Below are positions 30,128 through 40,494 of a DNA stretch of 64,000 nt, piece after piece (positions within the stretch are counted from its first letter, which is position 1; each line of letters opens with the position of its first letter). The notes beneath the pieces are model-generated. The model was not told the DNA's origin and made no database searches. It worked only from the letters and a program-made list of their open reading frames with translations. This stretch comes from Acetobacter okinawensis JCM 25146. GTDB lineage: Bacteria > Pseudomonadota > Alphaproteobacteria > Acetobacterales > Acetobacteraceae. The stretch covers positions 62,001 to 126,000 of the forward strand of contig NZ_BAJU01000005.1 in NCBI RefSeq assembly GCF_000613865.1, written 5' to 3'. The position numbers and the translations under genes are program-made.

Positions 30128-31559
30128 ATGCAGTCTTGTTACCCATCATCCCTGAGCCTTTATACACCCGCGCAAATGGGCGAGGTGGACAGGTTGAGTG
30201 TTGCTCATGTGCCCGTTTCCACCCTGATGGAAAATGCCGGACGGGCGGTCGCGCGGGCGATCCGCCGCCATGAGCGGCCCGCCCGTGTGCTGGTGCTGTG
30301 CGGGCCGGGCAATAACGGAGGGGATGGCTATGTGGCAGCCCGGCACCTTGCCGCCATGGGCTGGCCGGTCAGTGTTGCAGAACTGACAGCTCCAGGCGTG
30401 GAGACGGATGCGGGCCGTGCCCGTGCTGCCTATGCTGGTCCATATGTGCCTTTTGCACCAGCGGAAGCGGCGCGGGCTGATCTGGTCGTTGATGCCGTGT
30501 TTGGTGCGGGCCTGAGTCGGGATGTGGGTGGCCTTGTGGCCGAAACGCTGCGTGCGGCCCGCAGGGTTGTGGCTGTGGACATTCCTTCAGGTCTGGACGG
30601 GGCAACGGGGCAGGTGCGCGGTTACGCGCCGCAGGCGGTTATGACCGTGACGTTCTGCCGCCTTAAGCCCGGACATCTGCTTTATCCAGCGCGGGCTATG
30701 CTGGGGCGTCTTATTCTGGCTGATATCGGTGTGCCCGATTCCGTGCTTGCGGCGGTGCCAGCCAATACATGGCAGAATGAGCCGGGTTTATGGAAGCTGC
30801 CAGTGCTGGGTGCGCAGAGCAATAAATATACGCGCGGTGTGGTCAGTATTTGCGCAGGGCAGTCCATGCCCGGTGCCACGCGGCTTTGTGCCTCTGGGGC
30901 ACGGGGCTGTGGGGGCGGGGCTGGTGCGGGTGGCCGCGGGTGCGGCCGCTCCGGCCTACAGGCTTGGTCAGCCCGGATTGATAGTGGATGACGCACCGTT
31001 GGCCACCTTGTTGGAGGACGCGCGCAGGCATGTCTGGGTCTGCGGCCCGGGGCTGACCGAGGTAGAGGTGGAGGATGCCCTGCCTGCGTTGGTGGACTCG
31101 GGGCGCACGGTGCTGGCCGATGCCGGGGCGTTAACCGCCTGCGCCGGTCAGCCCGCCAGATTGCGTGGTGTATCGGTTATAACGCCACACACTGGTGAGT
31201 TTGCGCGCGTATTTGGTGCAGTAGGATGTAACCCGCCCGAACAGGTGCGCCATGCAGCAGGGGAGACGGGTGCAGTTGTGGTGCTCAAGGGCGCGTCCAC
31301 ACTGATTGCTGCCCCCGATGGGCGGCTCGCTATCAACACCCATGCTACTGCTGCACTGGGTACCGCCGGATCTGGGGATACGCTGTCGGGCGTCATTGCT
31401 GCCCTGCTGGCGGCGGGCATGCCTGCGTGGGAGGCGGCATGTGCCGGTGTGTGGCTGCATGGGGAAGCGGGGCAGCAGGCTGGGCCATGGCCCGTGGCCG
31501 AAGGCCTGGACCGTTACCTGGGGTTGGCCCGGCAAAAGGCCGAGCAGATGCAAGGGTAA
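30128..31559 (+). CDS. nnrD: Bifunctional NAD(P)H-hydrate epimerase/dehydratase NnrD (one frameshift)
   Basis: Repairs hydrated NAD(P)H. The N-terminal epimerase has VLVLCGPGNNGGDGYVAARH near residue 58, AVFGAGLSRDV and VAVDIPSGLDG. The C-terminal ADP-dependent dehydratase has VITPHTGEFARVFG and the catalytic TAGSGDTLSGVIAAL. The frame breaks near 30903: after GATRLCASGA the protein resumes as AVGAGLVRVAAG. The net change is a gain of one base, most simply G3 read as G4; it is the only gain among the breaks in this window. Repaired length is about 476 residues. Start ATG 30128. Confidence 0.93.
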
Positions 31560-31654
31560 CGGGTGTTACGCATAAATCCATACGCGGTGTCTTGCCGTGT
31601 CCGGCACTTTAAGCTAAGTCCACGCATCTTGCCGACGGTGAGTAACGAGTGTGC

Positions 31655-31739
<85 letters not shown>

Positions 31740-31836
31740 AATGAATTTTCATGCTCCCGTCCGCAGTCCGCCGCCGCCCTTTGGGCGTTATTGCAGCGGG
31801 TGAGTGATTTTTTGTACCGAGAGGAAGGCCTGGCCG

Positions 31837-33171
31837 ATGCAGGTTACCGAGACCCTTTCTGAAGGGCTGAAGCGTGGTTTCACAGTTACGGTTCCGGCTA
31901 CGGAACTTGAGGCTAAGCGTGATGCGCGCCTTAAGGAAGTCGCTGGCAATCTGAACCTGCCGGGCTTCCGTCCGGGCAAGGTGCCTGTTTCTCTGGCGCG
32001 CCAGCGCTATGGTGAGGCTGTCTGGGGCGAAGTGCTTGAGCAGGCTGTCTCCGATGCTATCCGTACCGTGTTTGAAGAGCGCGGCCTGCGCCCAGCTGGT
32101 CAGCCCAAGGTGGACCTGATCTCGGGTCAGGATGACAAGGGCGGCGATCTGGAATTTAAGGTGGAAAGCGAAATTCTGCCAGAAATCACCGTGCCGGACC
32201 TTTCCGACCTTGCTCTGACACGCCTGAAGACCCCTGTTGCTGACGAAGCCATCAACAAGGTGCTTGAAGATATTGCCAAGCGTGGCCGTACCTTTGAGGT
32301 GATCGAGGAAGTCCGCCCCGCAGCCAAGGGCGATGTTGTCGCTATTGACTTTGTGGGTAAGCAGAACGGCGTTGCCTTTGACGGCGGCACGGCTGAAGAC
32401 GTGAATGTCGAGATCGGTGGTGAAGGCTTTATTCCGGGCTTTGCCGAACAGATCGAAGGCATGCAGCCGGGCGAAGAAAAAGTCATCACCGTGACCTTCC
32501 CCGAAGATTACGGCGCAGAAGAGCTGGCAGGCAAGGAAGCGACCTTCGACATCAAGGTAAAGCAGCTTAAAAAAGCTGTGGACGCCCCGGTTGACGAAGA
32601 GCTGGCCAAAAACATGGGCTTTGAAAGCCTTGAGCAGCTCAAGGATCTGGTGCGCAAGCAGATCGAGGGCGAATACGACCAGATGTCGCGCCTGCGTATC
32701 AAGCGTGACCTGTTGGACATTCTCTCCAGCAAAGCGGACTTCCCTGCTCCTGAAGGTATGGTTGAAGCCGAGTTCCAGCAGATCTGGAATCGGGTGGAAG
32801 CCGACCGCAAAGCTGGTCAGCTTGACGAGGAAGACAAGGACAAGGACGAAGACACCCTGCGTGCCGATTACCGCAAAATTGCGGAACGTCGTGTAAGGCT
32901 TGGTCTGCTGCTGGCCGAAATCGGCCGCAAGAACGGCATTTCCGTCAGCCCGGAAGAACTGGGGCGTGCGGTGCGTGCTGAAGCCATGCGTTATTCCGGT
33001 CAGGAAAAAGAGGTCTTTGAATTCTTCCAGAAGAATCCGCAGGCTGCTGAGTCCCTGCGCGGACCGATTTTTGAAAACAAGGTTGTCGATTATCTGATTG
33101 AACTCGCCAAGGTCACGGACAAGGATGTGAGCTTGGAGGAACTATCAGATATTCCCCCAGCTAATATCTGA
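31837..33171 (+). CDS. tig: Trigger factor
   Basis: 444 residues from ATG 31837, with GAGGAAGG upstream. The ribosome-binding signature is near residue 45 (LPGFRPGKVPVSLARQRYG), the FKBP-type prolyl isomerase domain lies around 150-245 (GDVVAIDFVGKQNG, FIPGFAEQIEGM), and a long helical chaperone C-terminal domain follows. The protein binds at the ribosome exit tunnel and assists nascent chains. It begins the conserved tig-clpP-clpX-lon-hup order and ends at a strong terminator. Confidence 0.97.
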   Translation: MQVTETLSEGLKRGFTVTVPATELEAKRDARLKEVAGNLNLPGFRPGKVPVSLARQRYGEAVWGEVLEQAVSDAIRTVFEERGLRPAGQPKVDLISGQDDKGGDLEFKVESEILPEITVPDLSDLALTRLKTPVADEAINKVLEDIAKRGRTFEVIEEVRPAAKGDVVAIDFVGKQNGVAFDGGTAEDVNVEIGGEGFIPGFAEQIEGMQPGEEKVITVTFPEDYGAEELAGKEATFDIKVKQLKKAVDAPVDEELAKNMGFESLEQLKDLVRKQIEGEYDQMSRLRIKRDLLDILSSKADFPAPEGMVEAEFQQIWNRVEADRKAGQLDEEDKDKDEDTLRADYRKIAERRVRLGLLLAEIGRKNGISVSPEELGRAVRAEAMRYSGQEKEVFEFFQKNPQAAESLRGPIFENKVVDYLIELAKVTDKDVSLEELSDIPPANI

Positions 33172-33182
33172 TAAAACGGCTC

Positions 33183-33218
33183 TGTCCCGCCAGTGTGAAC
33201 TGGCGGGACATTCTTTTT
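33183..33218 (+). terminator. Rho-independent terminator after tig
   Basis: A perfect 12-bp stem (TGTCCCGCCAGT with ACTGGCGGGACA, loop GTGA) is followed by TTCTTTTT. Confidence 0.92.
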
Positions 33219-33240
33219 GGAGCTGTTTTTCGTTTCTGGG

Positions 33241-33255
33241 GTGGCATATTGCCAC
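33241..33255. repeat. Perfect palindrome upstream of clpP
   Basis: GTGGCA-TAT-TGCCAC, a 15-base inverted repeat about 100 bp before clpP and just upstream of a possible heat-shock promoter. It could be an operator or a weak hairpin followed by TTTATCT. Confidence 0.4.
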
Positions 33256-33266
33256 TTTATCTCTAT

Positions 33267-33294
33267 CTTGAAATCAGTGTGCCTGACCCTGGTT
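33267..33294 (+). promoter_or_regulatory. Possible RpoH-type promoter for clpP
   Basis: CTTGAAA at 33267-33273, then 13 bp, then CCCTGGTT. The -35 half fits the heat-shock sigma consensus well; the -10 half fits weakly. Consistent with clpP being heat-inducible, but unproven. Confidence 0.3.
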
Positions 33295-33342
33295 CTGTCC
33301 ACGGCAGAGGCAGGGAGGGGTGATTAAGTTTTTTGTACGGGA

Positions 33343-34005
33343 ATGAGTGGTATGAGGGATCGTGATCCCGTTGAGATTTTCAGCAATGCACTGGTGCCGA
33401 TGGTGGTCGAACAGACCTCACGCGGTGAACGGGCTTTTGATATCTATTCCCGCCTTTTGCAGGAACGGATCATCTTCCTGACCGGGCCTGTCTATGATCA
33501 GGTTGCTTCGCTTATTTCCGCGCAGCTTCTGTATCTGGAAAGTGTGAACCCGACCAAGGAAATTTCCTTTTACATCAATAGTCCCGGTGGCGTTGTATCG
33601 GCTGGTCTGGCCATTTACGACACCATGCAGTACATCCGCAGCCCGGTCAGCACGGTATGCATCGGTCAGGCAGCCTCCATGGGCTCTCTGCTGCTGGCAG
33701 GTGGTGAAAAAGGGCGCAGGTTCGCTCTGCCTAACGCGCGGGTCATGGTGCACCAGCCTTCCGGCGGCGCGCAGGGGCAGGCCAGCGACATCGAAATTCA
33801 GGCCAAGGAAATTCTGATTATCCGTCAGCGCCTGAACGAGATCTATCGTGAGCACACAGGTCGCACACTTGAAGAAATTGAGCAGAAGCTTGAGCGCGAC
33901 AGCTACATGTCCGCAGCTGAAGCCCAGTCTTTTGGTATTGTGGATGAGGTCATCAGCCACCACAAAGCGACGGAAGCAGATAAAAAGGATAAAAGTCATC
34001 CTTAA
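33343..34005 (+). CDS. clpP: ATP-dependent Clp protease proteolytic subunit
   Basis: 220 residues. The catalytic Ser is in [14 protein letters not shown], the His in [15 protein letters not shown], and the Asp lies in the following helical region. ClpP forms the 14-subunit barrel that degrades substrates unfolded by ClpX or ClpA. Two in-frame starts are possible: ATG 33343, or ATG 33352 ([10 protein letters not shown]), which is better spaced from GGGA. clpX follows after 120 bp, so cotranscription is likely. Confidence 0.97.
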   Translation: MSGMRDRDPVEIFSNALVPMVVEQTSRGERAFDIYSRLLQERIIFLTGPVYDQVASLISAQLLYLESVNPTKEISFYINSPGGVVSAGLAIYDTMQYIRSPVSTVCIGQAASMGSLLLAGGEKGRRFALPNARVMVHQPSGGAQGQASDIEIQAKEILIIRQRLNEIYREHTGRTLEEIEQKLERDSYMSAAEAQSFGIVDEVISHHKATEADKKDKSHP

Positions 34006-34125
34006 TCTGGCATACTTTAATCGTCCTGTTACAATAAGGAGGCCGTCTGTCCTCAGGCATGCAGGAAAACTCCGGGGCTTGGCGTCCGGTTCCGTGGTGT
34101 CTGGGGTGATCGGGGGAGTGGGCTG

Positions 34126-35391
34126 ATGAGTGCAAAGTCCGGAGATTCCAAGAACACGCTGTATTGCTCGTTCTGTGGAAAGTCACAGCACGAAGTGCGC
34201 AAGCTTATTGCTGGCCCCACCGTGTTTATCTGCGATGAATGTGTTGAGCTCTGCATGGATATCATCCGTGAAGAGAACAAGACCATGCAGGTCAAATCGC
34301 GCGAGGGTGTTCCTACTCCCAAGGAAATCTGCAAGGTTCTGGACGACTACGTTATTGGCCAGATGCAGGCCAAAAAGGTGCTCTCTGTAGCGGTGCACAA
34401 CCACTACAAGCGCCTGTCGCAGGTGACCAAGGCTGGGGATGTGGAAATCGCCAAATCAAACATCCTGCTCATCGGGCCGACAGGCTCGGGTAAAACGCTG
34501 CTGGCCCAGACGCTGGCGCGTATTCTGGATGTGCCTTTTACAATGGCGGACGCCACAACCCTGACGGAAGCAGGGTATGTGGGGGAAGATGTCGAGAACA
34601 TCATCCTCAAGCTGTTGCAGGCCTCTGACTACAACGTGGAACGCGCGCAGCGCGGGATTGTCTATATTGACGAAATCGACAAGATTTCCAAAAAGTCAGA
34701 CAACCCCTCCATTACGCGTGACGTAAGTGGTGAGGGCGTGCAGCAGGCGCTGCTCAAGCTCATGGAAGGTACCGTTGCCTCGGTTCCTCCGCAGGGCGGG
34801 CGTAAACATCCGCAGCAGGAATTCCTGCAGGTGGATACGACCAATATGCTCTTTATCTGCGGTGGTGCGTTTGCAGGGCTGGACAAGATTATTTCCGCAC
34901 GTGGCAAGGGAACAGGTATTGGCTTTGGGGCCGATGTTCGCTCCCTTGATGACCGGCGGATGGGGGAAATCCTCCACGATGTCGAGCCTGAGGATCTGAT
35001 GAAGTTTGGCCTTATTCCCGAGTTTATCGGGCGTCTGCCTGTGCTGGCAACGCTGGGTGATCTGGATGAGGCTGCTCTGATCAAAATCCTGACCGAGCCC
35101 AAAAATGCTCTGGTCAAACAGTACCAGCGCTTGTTCCAGATGGAAGAAGTTGAGCTGTCCTTCACGGAGGATGCGCTCAAGGCCATTGCGGACAGGGCAA
35201 TCGTGCGCAAGACGGGTGCCCGTGGGTTACGCTCCATTCTGGAGAGTATTCTCATGTCCACCATGTTTGATCTGCCGGGACTTGATACGGTCGAGGAGGT
35301 TGTCGTCAACCGCGATGTGGCGGACGGCAAAGCCAGCCCGGTCTATGTTTATGGCAAGAAAAAAGACGTGCCAGCAGAGCAGTCTGCCTGA
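34126..35391 (+). CDS. clpX: ATP-dependent Clp protease ATP-binding subunit ClpX
   Basis: 421 residues. The N-terminal zinc-binding domain has [18 protein letters not shown] and ICDECVELC. The AAA+ module has Walker [17 protein letters not shown], Walker [10 protein letters not shown], and the pore region [18 protein letters not shown]. It unfolds tagged proteins and feeds ClpP. Start supported by GGGAG before ATG 34126. A hairpin lies 25 bp after the stop. Confidence 0.98.
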   Translation: MSAKSGDSKNTLYCSFCGKSQHEVRKLIAGPTVFICDECVELCMDIIREENKTMQVKSREGVPTPKEICKVLDDYVIGQMQAKKVLSVAVHNHYKRLSQVTKAGDVEIAKSNILLIGPTGSGKTLLAQTLARILDVPFTMADATTLTEAGYVGEDVENIILKLLQASDYNVERAQRGIVYIDEIDKISKKSDNPSITRDVSGEGVQQALLKLMEGTVASVPPQGGRKHPQQEFLQVDTTNMLFICGGAFAGLDKIISARGKGTGIGFGADVRSLDDRRMGEILHDVEPEDLMKFGLIPEFIGRLPVLATLGDLDEAALIKILTEPKNALVKQYQRLFQMEEVELSFTEDALKAIADRAIVRKTGARGLRSILESILMSTMFDLPGLDTVEEVVVNRDVADGKASPVYVYGKKKDVPAEQSA

Positions 35392-35415
35392 GGCAGGCTG
35401 GAGTTTTGAAGTAAG

Positions 35416-35450
35416 CAGCACGAATGGGTCACCTGTTCGTGCTGTTCTTG
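35416..35450 (+). terminator. Probable terminator between clpX and lon
   Basis: Stem CAGCACGAA paired with TTCGTGCTG, 11-base loop, followed by TTCTTGCC. The tail is only moderately T-rich. Confidence 0.5.
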
Positions 35451-35593
35451 CCTCTGCCCTATTGTTCCGGGCTGTGGGCATAACAACATAAGAGAAACAC
35501 AGGGGTACTCTTTGTGGGTACCTTCTTCAGTGCGGGGGTATGCCGTCAGACGGGTGCCCCGGCACCGATCGTCCTTATCGGGAGGTCATGACG

Positions 35594-38095
35594 ATGGCTG
35601 ATAACGAAAAACCGGCACCACGGCGCAGGCGCAAGAGCGATCAGGTTGCACCGGTCGTGTCCGGGCAGTCCGCTTCTGCGGTTGACGCAACGGCAGTAAA
35701 AACCGAACCCAAAAGCACGCATGTGGCCGTGCTGCCACTGCGCGACATTGTGGTTTTTCCCCACATGATTGTGCCGCTGTTTGTCGGGCGGGAAAAGTCC
35801 GTGCGCGCGCTGGACTCGGTTACCAAAGATGACCGGCATATTCTGCTGGTTGCCCAGAAAGATGCCGCGCAGGATGACCCGACACCGGATGACATCTACC
35901 GGGTTGGTACGCTCTCCACCATTTTGCAGTTGCTCAAGCTGCCCGACGGCACAGTCAAAGTGCTGGTCGAAGGGGTGCGTCGTGTGCGCGTTAAGGCGCT
36001 GCATGAAGTGAATGGTCACTTCGAGGCGGATATTGAGGAAATGCCAGCCGAAGCGGCCGTAGGGCCGGAGGCTGAAGCTCTGGGCCGTTCCATCGTGTCG
36101 CAGTTTGAGCAGTATATGAAGCTCAACAAGAAAATTGCGTCCGAGGTTCTGGTCTCACTGAACCAGATTAACGATCTGTCCAAGCTGGCGGATACGGTGA
36201 CAAGCCATCTGTCGCTCAAGATTTCCGAAAAGCAGGAAATTCTGGAAGCGCCAACGGTGCAGGGGCAGCTGGAAAAGGTTTTTGGCCACATTGAAGCGGA
36301 AATTGACGTGCTTCAGGTCGAAAAGAAGATCCGCAACCGTGTCAAACGCCAGATGGAAAAGACACAGCGCGAGTACTATCTGAACGAGCAGCTTAAAGCC
36401 ATTCAGAAAGAACTGGGCGAAGGCGAGGACGGTAAGGACGAAACTGCCGAAATTGAAGAGCGGATCGCCAAGACCAAGCTCTCCAAGGAAGCGCGCGAAA
36501 AAGCCCTGAGCGAGCTGAAAAAGCTGCGCGGCATGAGCATGATGTCTGCCGAGTCCGGCGTGGTACGGAACTATCTGGACTGGATTTTGAGCATTCCGTG
36601 GAAAAAACGGACCAAAGTGCGCCATGATCTGGCTGAAGCAGAAGGTGTTCTGGACGCGGACCACTACGGTCTGGAAAAGGTCAAGGAACGCATTCTGGAA
36701 TATCTGGCTGTCCAGAGCCGTGCCCAAAAGCTCAAGGGACCGATTCTGTGCCTTGTTGGGCCACCGGGTGTGGGTAAAACCTCCCTTGCACGGTCCATTG
36801 CAAAGGCCACGGGGCGGCATTATGTGCGCATGTCCCTAGGCGGGGTGCGGGACGAAGCTGAAATCCGTGGGCACAGGCGCACCTATATTGGCTCCATGCC
36901 GGGCAAGATCATTCAGGGCATGAAAAAGGCTAAGGTTTCCAACCCGCTTTTCCTGCTCGATGAAATTGACAAGCTTGGCTCCGATTGGCGGGGTGACCCG
37001 GCATCGGCCCTGCTGGAGGTTCTGGACCCCGAGCAGAACGGCACGTTCGCGGACCATTATCTGGAAGTTGATTACGACCTGTCCGATGTCATGTTCGTGA
37101 CAACAGCGAACAGTCTGGATATGCCCCAGCCATTGCTGGACCGCATGGAGGTCATTCGTCTTTCCGGTTACACGGAGGACGAAAAGGTCGAGATTGCCAA
37201 GCGGCACCTCATCAGCAAGCAGGTGGAGGCGCATAACCTCAAACCGGGCGAGTGGTCGATCAATGAGGAAGCCCTGCGTGATGTGATTCGCTACTACACG
37301 CGTGAGGCGGGTGTGCGTAACCTTGAGCGTGAACTGGCTAAGCTGGCCCGTAAGGCGGTCAAGGAGATCGTCACTGGTAAAGCCAAAAAGGTATCGGTCA
37401 CGGCCCGTAATCTGGAAAAATACGCAGGCGTGCAGCGCTTCCGCTACGGTGAGACCGAAGCTGAGGATATGGTCGGTGTTGTAACCGGTCTGGCCTGGAC
37501 CGAAGTGGGCGGGGAAATCCTGACCATTGAGAGCGTTATGGTGCCGGGTAAGGGCGGAATCGTGGAGACCGGCAAGCTGGGCGACGTGATGAAGGAGAGC
37601 ATCTCTGCGGCGTTCTCGTTTGTGCGGAGTCGGGCGGCCAGCTTTGGAATCGTCCCCACCATTTTCGACAAGCGTAGCTTTCATGTGCATGTCCCCGAAG
37701 GTGCGACTCCTAAAGATGGGCCTTCGGCGGGCGTTGCTATGGTGACATCTCTGGTAAGTGTTCTGACGGGCATTCCCATCCGGCGTGATGTCGCCATGAC
37801 AGGTGAAATCACGCTCAGAGGGCGTGTGCTGGCGATTGGCGGGCTCAAGGAAAAGCTGCTGGCGGCTGTTCGCTCTGGCATCCGCACGGTGTTTATTCCG
37901 CAGGAAAACGAGAAAGATCTGGCGGAAATTCCTGACAGCGTGAAGAAGAATCTGGAAATCGTACCCGTTTCGCATGTGGACGAAGTTTTGGCGCGTGCGC
38001 TGGTCAGTCAGCCTACGCCGATTCACTGGGAAGACGTGCCGGATCCAGTGCCTGCCAACGGTGCCCAGACTGCCGTTCCAGTGCTGCCGCATTAA
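35594..38095 (+). CDS. lon: Lon protease (LonA)
   Basis: 833 residues from ATG 35594, eight bases after GGAGG; ATG 35588 is in frame but too close to it. The N-terminal LAN domain begins [20 protein letters not shown]. The AAA+ part has [20 protein letters not shown] and [17 protein letters not shown]. The protease domain has the catalytic Ser in [15 protein letters not shown] and the Lys in [16 protein letters not shown]. Cytosolic ATP-dependent protease for damaged and regulatory proteins. Its own promoter is likely, since a hairpin separates it from clpX. Confidence 0.98.
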   Translation: MADNEKPAPRRRRKSDQVAPVVSGQSASAVDATAVKTEPKSTHVAVLPLRDIVVFPHMIVPLFVGREKSVRALDSVTKDDRHILLVAQKDAAQDDPTPDDIYRVGTLSTILQLLKLPDGTVKVLVEGVRRVRVKALHEVNGHFEADIEEMPAEAAVGPEAEALGRSIVSQFEQYMKLNKKIASEVLVSLNQINDLSKLADTVTSHLSLKISEKQEILEAPTVQGQLEKVFGHIEAEIDVLQVEKKIRNRVKRQMEKTQREYYLNEQLKAIQKELGEGEDGKDETAEIEERIAKTKLSKEAREKALSELKKLRGMSMMSAESGVVRNYLDWILSIPWKKRTKVRHDLAEAEGVLDADHYGLEKVKERILEYLAVQSRAQKLKGPILCLVGPPGVGKTSLARSIAKATGRHYVRMSLGGVRDEAEIRGHRRTYIGSMPGKIIQGMKKAKVSNPLFLLDEIDKLGSDWRGDPASALLEVLDPEQNGTFADHYLEVDYDLSDVMFVTTANSLDMPQPLLDRMEVIRLSGYTEDEKVEIAKRHLISKQVEAHNLKPGEWSINEEALRDVIRYYTREAGVRNLERELAKLARKAVKEIVTGKAKKVSVTARNLEKYAGVQRFRYGETEAEDMVGVVTGLAWTEVGGEILTIESVMVPGKGGIVETGKLGDVMKESISAAFSFVRSRAASFGIVPTIFDKRSFHVHVPEGATPKDGPSAGVAMVTSLVSVLTGIPIRRDVAMTGEITLRGRVLAIGGLKEKLLAAVRSGIRTVFIPQENEKDLAEIPDSVKKNLEIVPVSHVDEVLARALVSQPTPIHWEDVPDPVPANGAQTAVPVLPH

Positions 38096-38134
38096 CCAAA
38101 ATGCATGAGAAGACCGAAGTTTGCGTTTGCTTGG

Positions 38135-38162
38135 TTGACGTAAGAAAAAACGGCTTCATAGT
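38135..38162 (+). promoter_or_regulatory. Candidate promoter for hup
   Basis: TTGACG at 38135-38140 and CATAGT at 38157-38162, spacer 16 bp, about 75 bp before the HU start codon. Confidence 0.4.
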
Positions 38163-38236
38163 GCGTTCAGGCAGCGGAGAGGCGGACGAAACCCGCCCGC
38201 CGCTCCTATGAATTGAAAGAAAGTGAAAGGCGTAAG

Positions 38237-38523
38237 ATGGAGAAGCCGCTTAACAAGCAGGAGCTCGTCTCAGCAGTAGCAGAGGCCGTTGACCTGCCGA
38301 AGCTAAGGCCGGAGAAGTGGTCGACGCCGTATTCGGTGCGATTGAAAAAGCTCTGTCCACAAAGCAGGAAGTGCGTCTGGTGGGCTTTGGCACATTTGTG
38401 ACCGCAACCCGCAAGGCCGCTAAAGGCCGTAACCCCCGTACCGGCGAGGAAATTGATATTCCGGCTTCTACCTCTGTCCGCTTCAAACCGGGCAAGGCAC
38501 TGAAGGACGCGGTAAGCAAGTAA
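38237..38523 (+). CDS. hupB: DNA-binding protein HU (one frameshift)
   Basis: The start MEKPLNKQELVSAVAEAVDLPK runs out of frame near 38300, where one A or G is missing, and HU resumes as AKAGEVVDAVFGAIEKALS. It continues with QEVRLVGFGTFVTATRKAAK and the DNA-binding arm block GRNPRTGEEIDIPAS to VRFKPGKALKDAV. Repaired length is 95 residues, the usual HU size. A nucleoid protein that bends DNA as a dimer. It follows lon, as in many alphaproteobacteria, and has its own promoter and terminator. Confidence 0.95.
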
Positions 38524-38547
38524 TCCGCCTTTAGACTTTGATTTCAG

Positions 38548-38596
38548 AACGGCCGGCAATTTCTTTAAAAAAGGGGTTGCCGGCCGTTTTGTTTTG
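38548..38596 (+). terminator. Rho-independent terminator after hup
   Basis: Stem AACGGCCGGCAA with TTGCCGGCCGTT (12 bp, 17-base loop) followed by TTGTTTTG. Confidence 0.9.
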
Positions 38597-38611
38597 TGAC
38601 ACATAGGGCGC

Positions 38612-38686
38612 GGGCGATTAGCTTAGCGGTAGAGCATCTCGTTTACACCGAGAGGGTCGGCGGTTCGATCCCGTCATCGCCCACCA
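38612..38686 (+). tRNA. tRNA-Val (anticodon UAC)
   Basis: 75 nt with acceptor GGGCGAT/ATCGCCC, D arm around AGCGGTAGAG, anticodon stem TCTCG/CGAGA with loop TTTACAC (UAC), T arm GGCGG-TTCGATC-CCGTC, discriminator A and encoded CCA. Confidence 0.97.
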
Positions 38687-38902
38687 TTCCCAACATTTTA
38701 TGTTGCGGCGCAGGATTTTAAAATTCTGCTTTTTGGCTCCGTGCGTGCAAAAGCATGGTGCCATTTTTTCATCAAAAATTGTTACTCACAACAAAGTGGC
38801 CGCAACCAAACGCGTTCGTGCATGGTCGTCTGCATGCTGCGGGTCTAGGGTGAATGCATCAAACAGCTTGTTACAAGCTTTTCATGCGTGCGGGAATTTT
38901 CC

Positions 38903-39266
38903 ATGCAGTCTGTTCTAGCGATTATGCCCCGGTCCTGATTTTTGGTTGTATTTCGGTCGTTATCGCGGCCGCAATGCTGGGTATGGCCCTGCTCTGCGGG
39001 CACCAGAAGCCATACCCCGAAAACTCACAGCTTACGAGTGCGGGTTTGGACCGTTTGATGACACCAGGCGCCGTTTTGACGTGCGCTTTTATCTGGTCGC
39101 CATTCTTTTCATTATTTTCGATCTGGAAGTCGCTTTTCTGTTCCCGTGGGCCATCAGTCTGGGACGGATCGGGCTGTTTGGTTTTTTATCCATGCTTGGT
39201 TTTCTGGCCGTGTTGGGGATCGGCTTTTTGTATGAATGGCGCAAAGGCGCGCTGGACTGGGATTGA
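38903..39266 (+). CDS. nuoA: NADH-quinone oxidoreductase subunit A (two frameshifts)
   Basis: NuoA is spread over three frames: MQSVLA, then [20 protein letters not shown] to HQKPYPE, then [20 protein letters not shown] to the end at [10 protein letters not shown]. The breaks are at about 38920 (one G lost) and 39020-39023 (one A lost from an A run). Repaired length is 121 residues with three membrane helices, as expected. NuoA is a small membrane subunit at the quinone site of complex I. First gene of the nuo operon. The region 38687-38902 upstream is AT-richer and should hold the promoter, but I cannot pick a clear one. Confidence 0.92.
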
Positions 39267-39278
39267 GGAGAGGCCAGC

Positions 39279-39842
39279 ATGACCACACATCACGATGAAA
39301 ACGCCATTATGTGGAACCGGGAGGCTTTGCCACCCGGCCCTGAGCAGGACGCAGTTGTTCGTGGCATTACAGGTGTTCTGGCAGAAAAAGGGTTTGTGGT
39401 TGCAAGCCTGGATAAGCTGGTTAACTGGGGGCGTACGGGTAGCCTGTGGCCCATGTCGTTCGGGCTGGCATGCTGTGCTGTGGAAATGATTCACGCTTAC
39501 ATGCCGCGCTATGATCTGGACCGTATGGGCATTATCCCCCGTGGATCGCCCCGCCAGTCAGATGTCATGATTGTGGCGGGTACGCTCACCAATAAAATGG
39601 CCCCGGTTTTGCGTCGTTTGTATGAGCAGATGGCAGAGCCGCGTTGGGTTATTTCCATGGGGTCTTGTGCCAATGGTGGGGGGTATTACCATTACTCCTA
39701 CTCTGTTGTGCGTGGGTGTGACCGTATTGTGCCGGTGGATGTGTACGTGCCCGGCTGCCCACCTACTGCAGAAGCGCTAATCTACGGCATTATGCTGCTC
39801 CAGAAAAAAATTCGCCGGACAGGGACCATTCTCCGTGGCTGA
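39279..39842 (+). CDS. nuoB: NADH-quinone oxidoreductase subunit B
   Basis: 187 residues with the N2 cluster ligands: the double cysteine in [11 protein letters not shown], then [11 protein letters not shown] and [11 protein letters not shown]. Peripheral-arm subunit that passes electrons from cluster N2 to quinone. Starts 12 bp after nuoA with GAGGAGAGG upstream, and overlaps nuoC by eight bases. Confidence 0.98.
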   Translation: MTTHHDENAIMWNREALPPGPEQDAVVRGITGVLAEKGFVVASLDKLVNWGRTGSLWPMSFGLACCAVEMIHAYMPRYDLDRMGIIPRGSPRQSDVMIVAGTLTNKMAPVLRRLYEQMAEPRWVISMGSCANGGGYYHYSYSVVRGCDRIVPVDVYVPGCPPTAEALIYGIMLLQKKIRRTGTILRG

Positions 39843-40494
39843 TATTTCTGTAAATCCAATGCAGGCTAGGCTCGAAGGGCAGTTATGCTCTTTGGCGTTT
39901 ACATTCCTCTCAACCCAATCGCATGTCTCTTACGCAGCGGTGGAGAAGGGGGAACTGGTGGTGCACACAACACGTGCGCATCTTCTGGCATTCCTGACCC
40001 TTTTGCGTGATGACCCGCGTTATCGGTTTGAGCAGTTGATGGATCTGTGTGGTGTGGATTTTCCCGCCCGCGCAGAGCGGTTTGATGTGGTCTATAACCT
40101 GCTTTCGGTGACCTATAACCGGCGTATCCGCGTGGTGGTCACTACGGATGAGTATGGTGCGGTGCCTTCGGTGCATCATCTGTGGCCCTGTGCGACCTGG
40201 TGGGAGCGGGAATGTTACGACCTGTTCGGGGTTCTGTTCTCCGGCCAGCCTGACCTGCGGCGTATCCTGACTGATAACGGGTTTGAAGGGCATCCGCTGC
40301 GCAAGGACTTCCCGCTGACCGGGTATGAGGAGGTTCGCTACGACGTGGAGCGTAGGCAGGTTGTTAAGGAACCCGTTTCATTAACACAGGATTTTCGTGA
40401 TTTTGATTTTGTTTCCCCGTGGGAGGGCATGTTGACCCTGCCGGGAGACGAAAAAGCACACGAGGTCCGGCAGGGTATGAAGAGGTCGGGCTGA
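39835..40494 (+). CDS. nuoC: NADH-quinone oxidoreductase subunit C
   Basis: 219 residues from GTG 39835, inside the end of nuoB. Typical blocks: [40 protein letters not shown] and [18 protein letters not shown]. Peripheral-arm subunit contacting NuoD. NuoC and NuoD are separate here, not fused as in E. coli. Its stop codon shares a base with the nuoD start (TGATG). Confidence 0.97.
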   Translation: MADISVNPMQARLEGQLCSLAFTFLSTQSHVSYAAVEKGELVVHTTRAHLLAFLTLLRDDPRYRFEQLMDLCGVDFPARAERFDVVYNLLSVTYNRRIRVVVTTDEYGAVPSVHHLWPCATWWERECYDLFGVLFSGQPDLRRILTDNGFEGHPLRKDFPLTGYEEVRYDVERRQVVKEPVSLTQDFRDFDFVSPWEGMLTLPGDEKAHEVRQGMKRSG

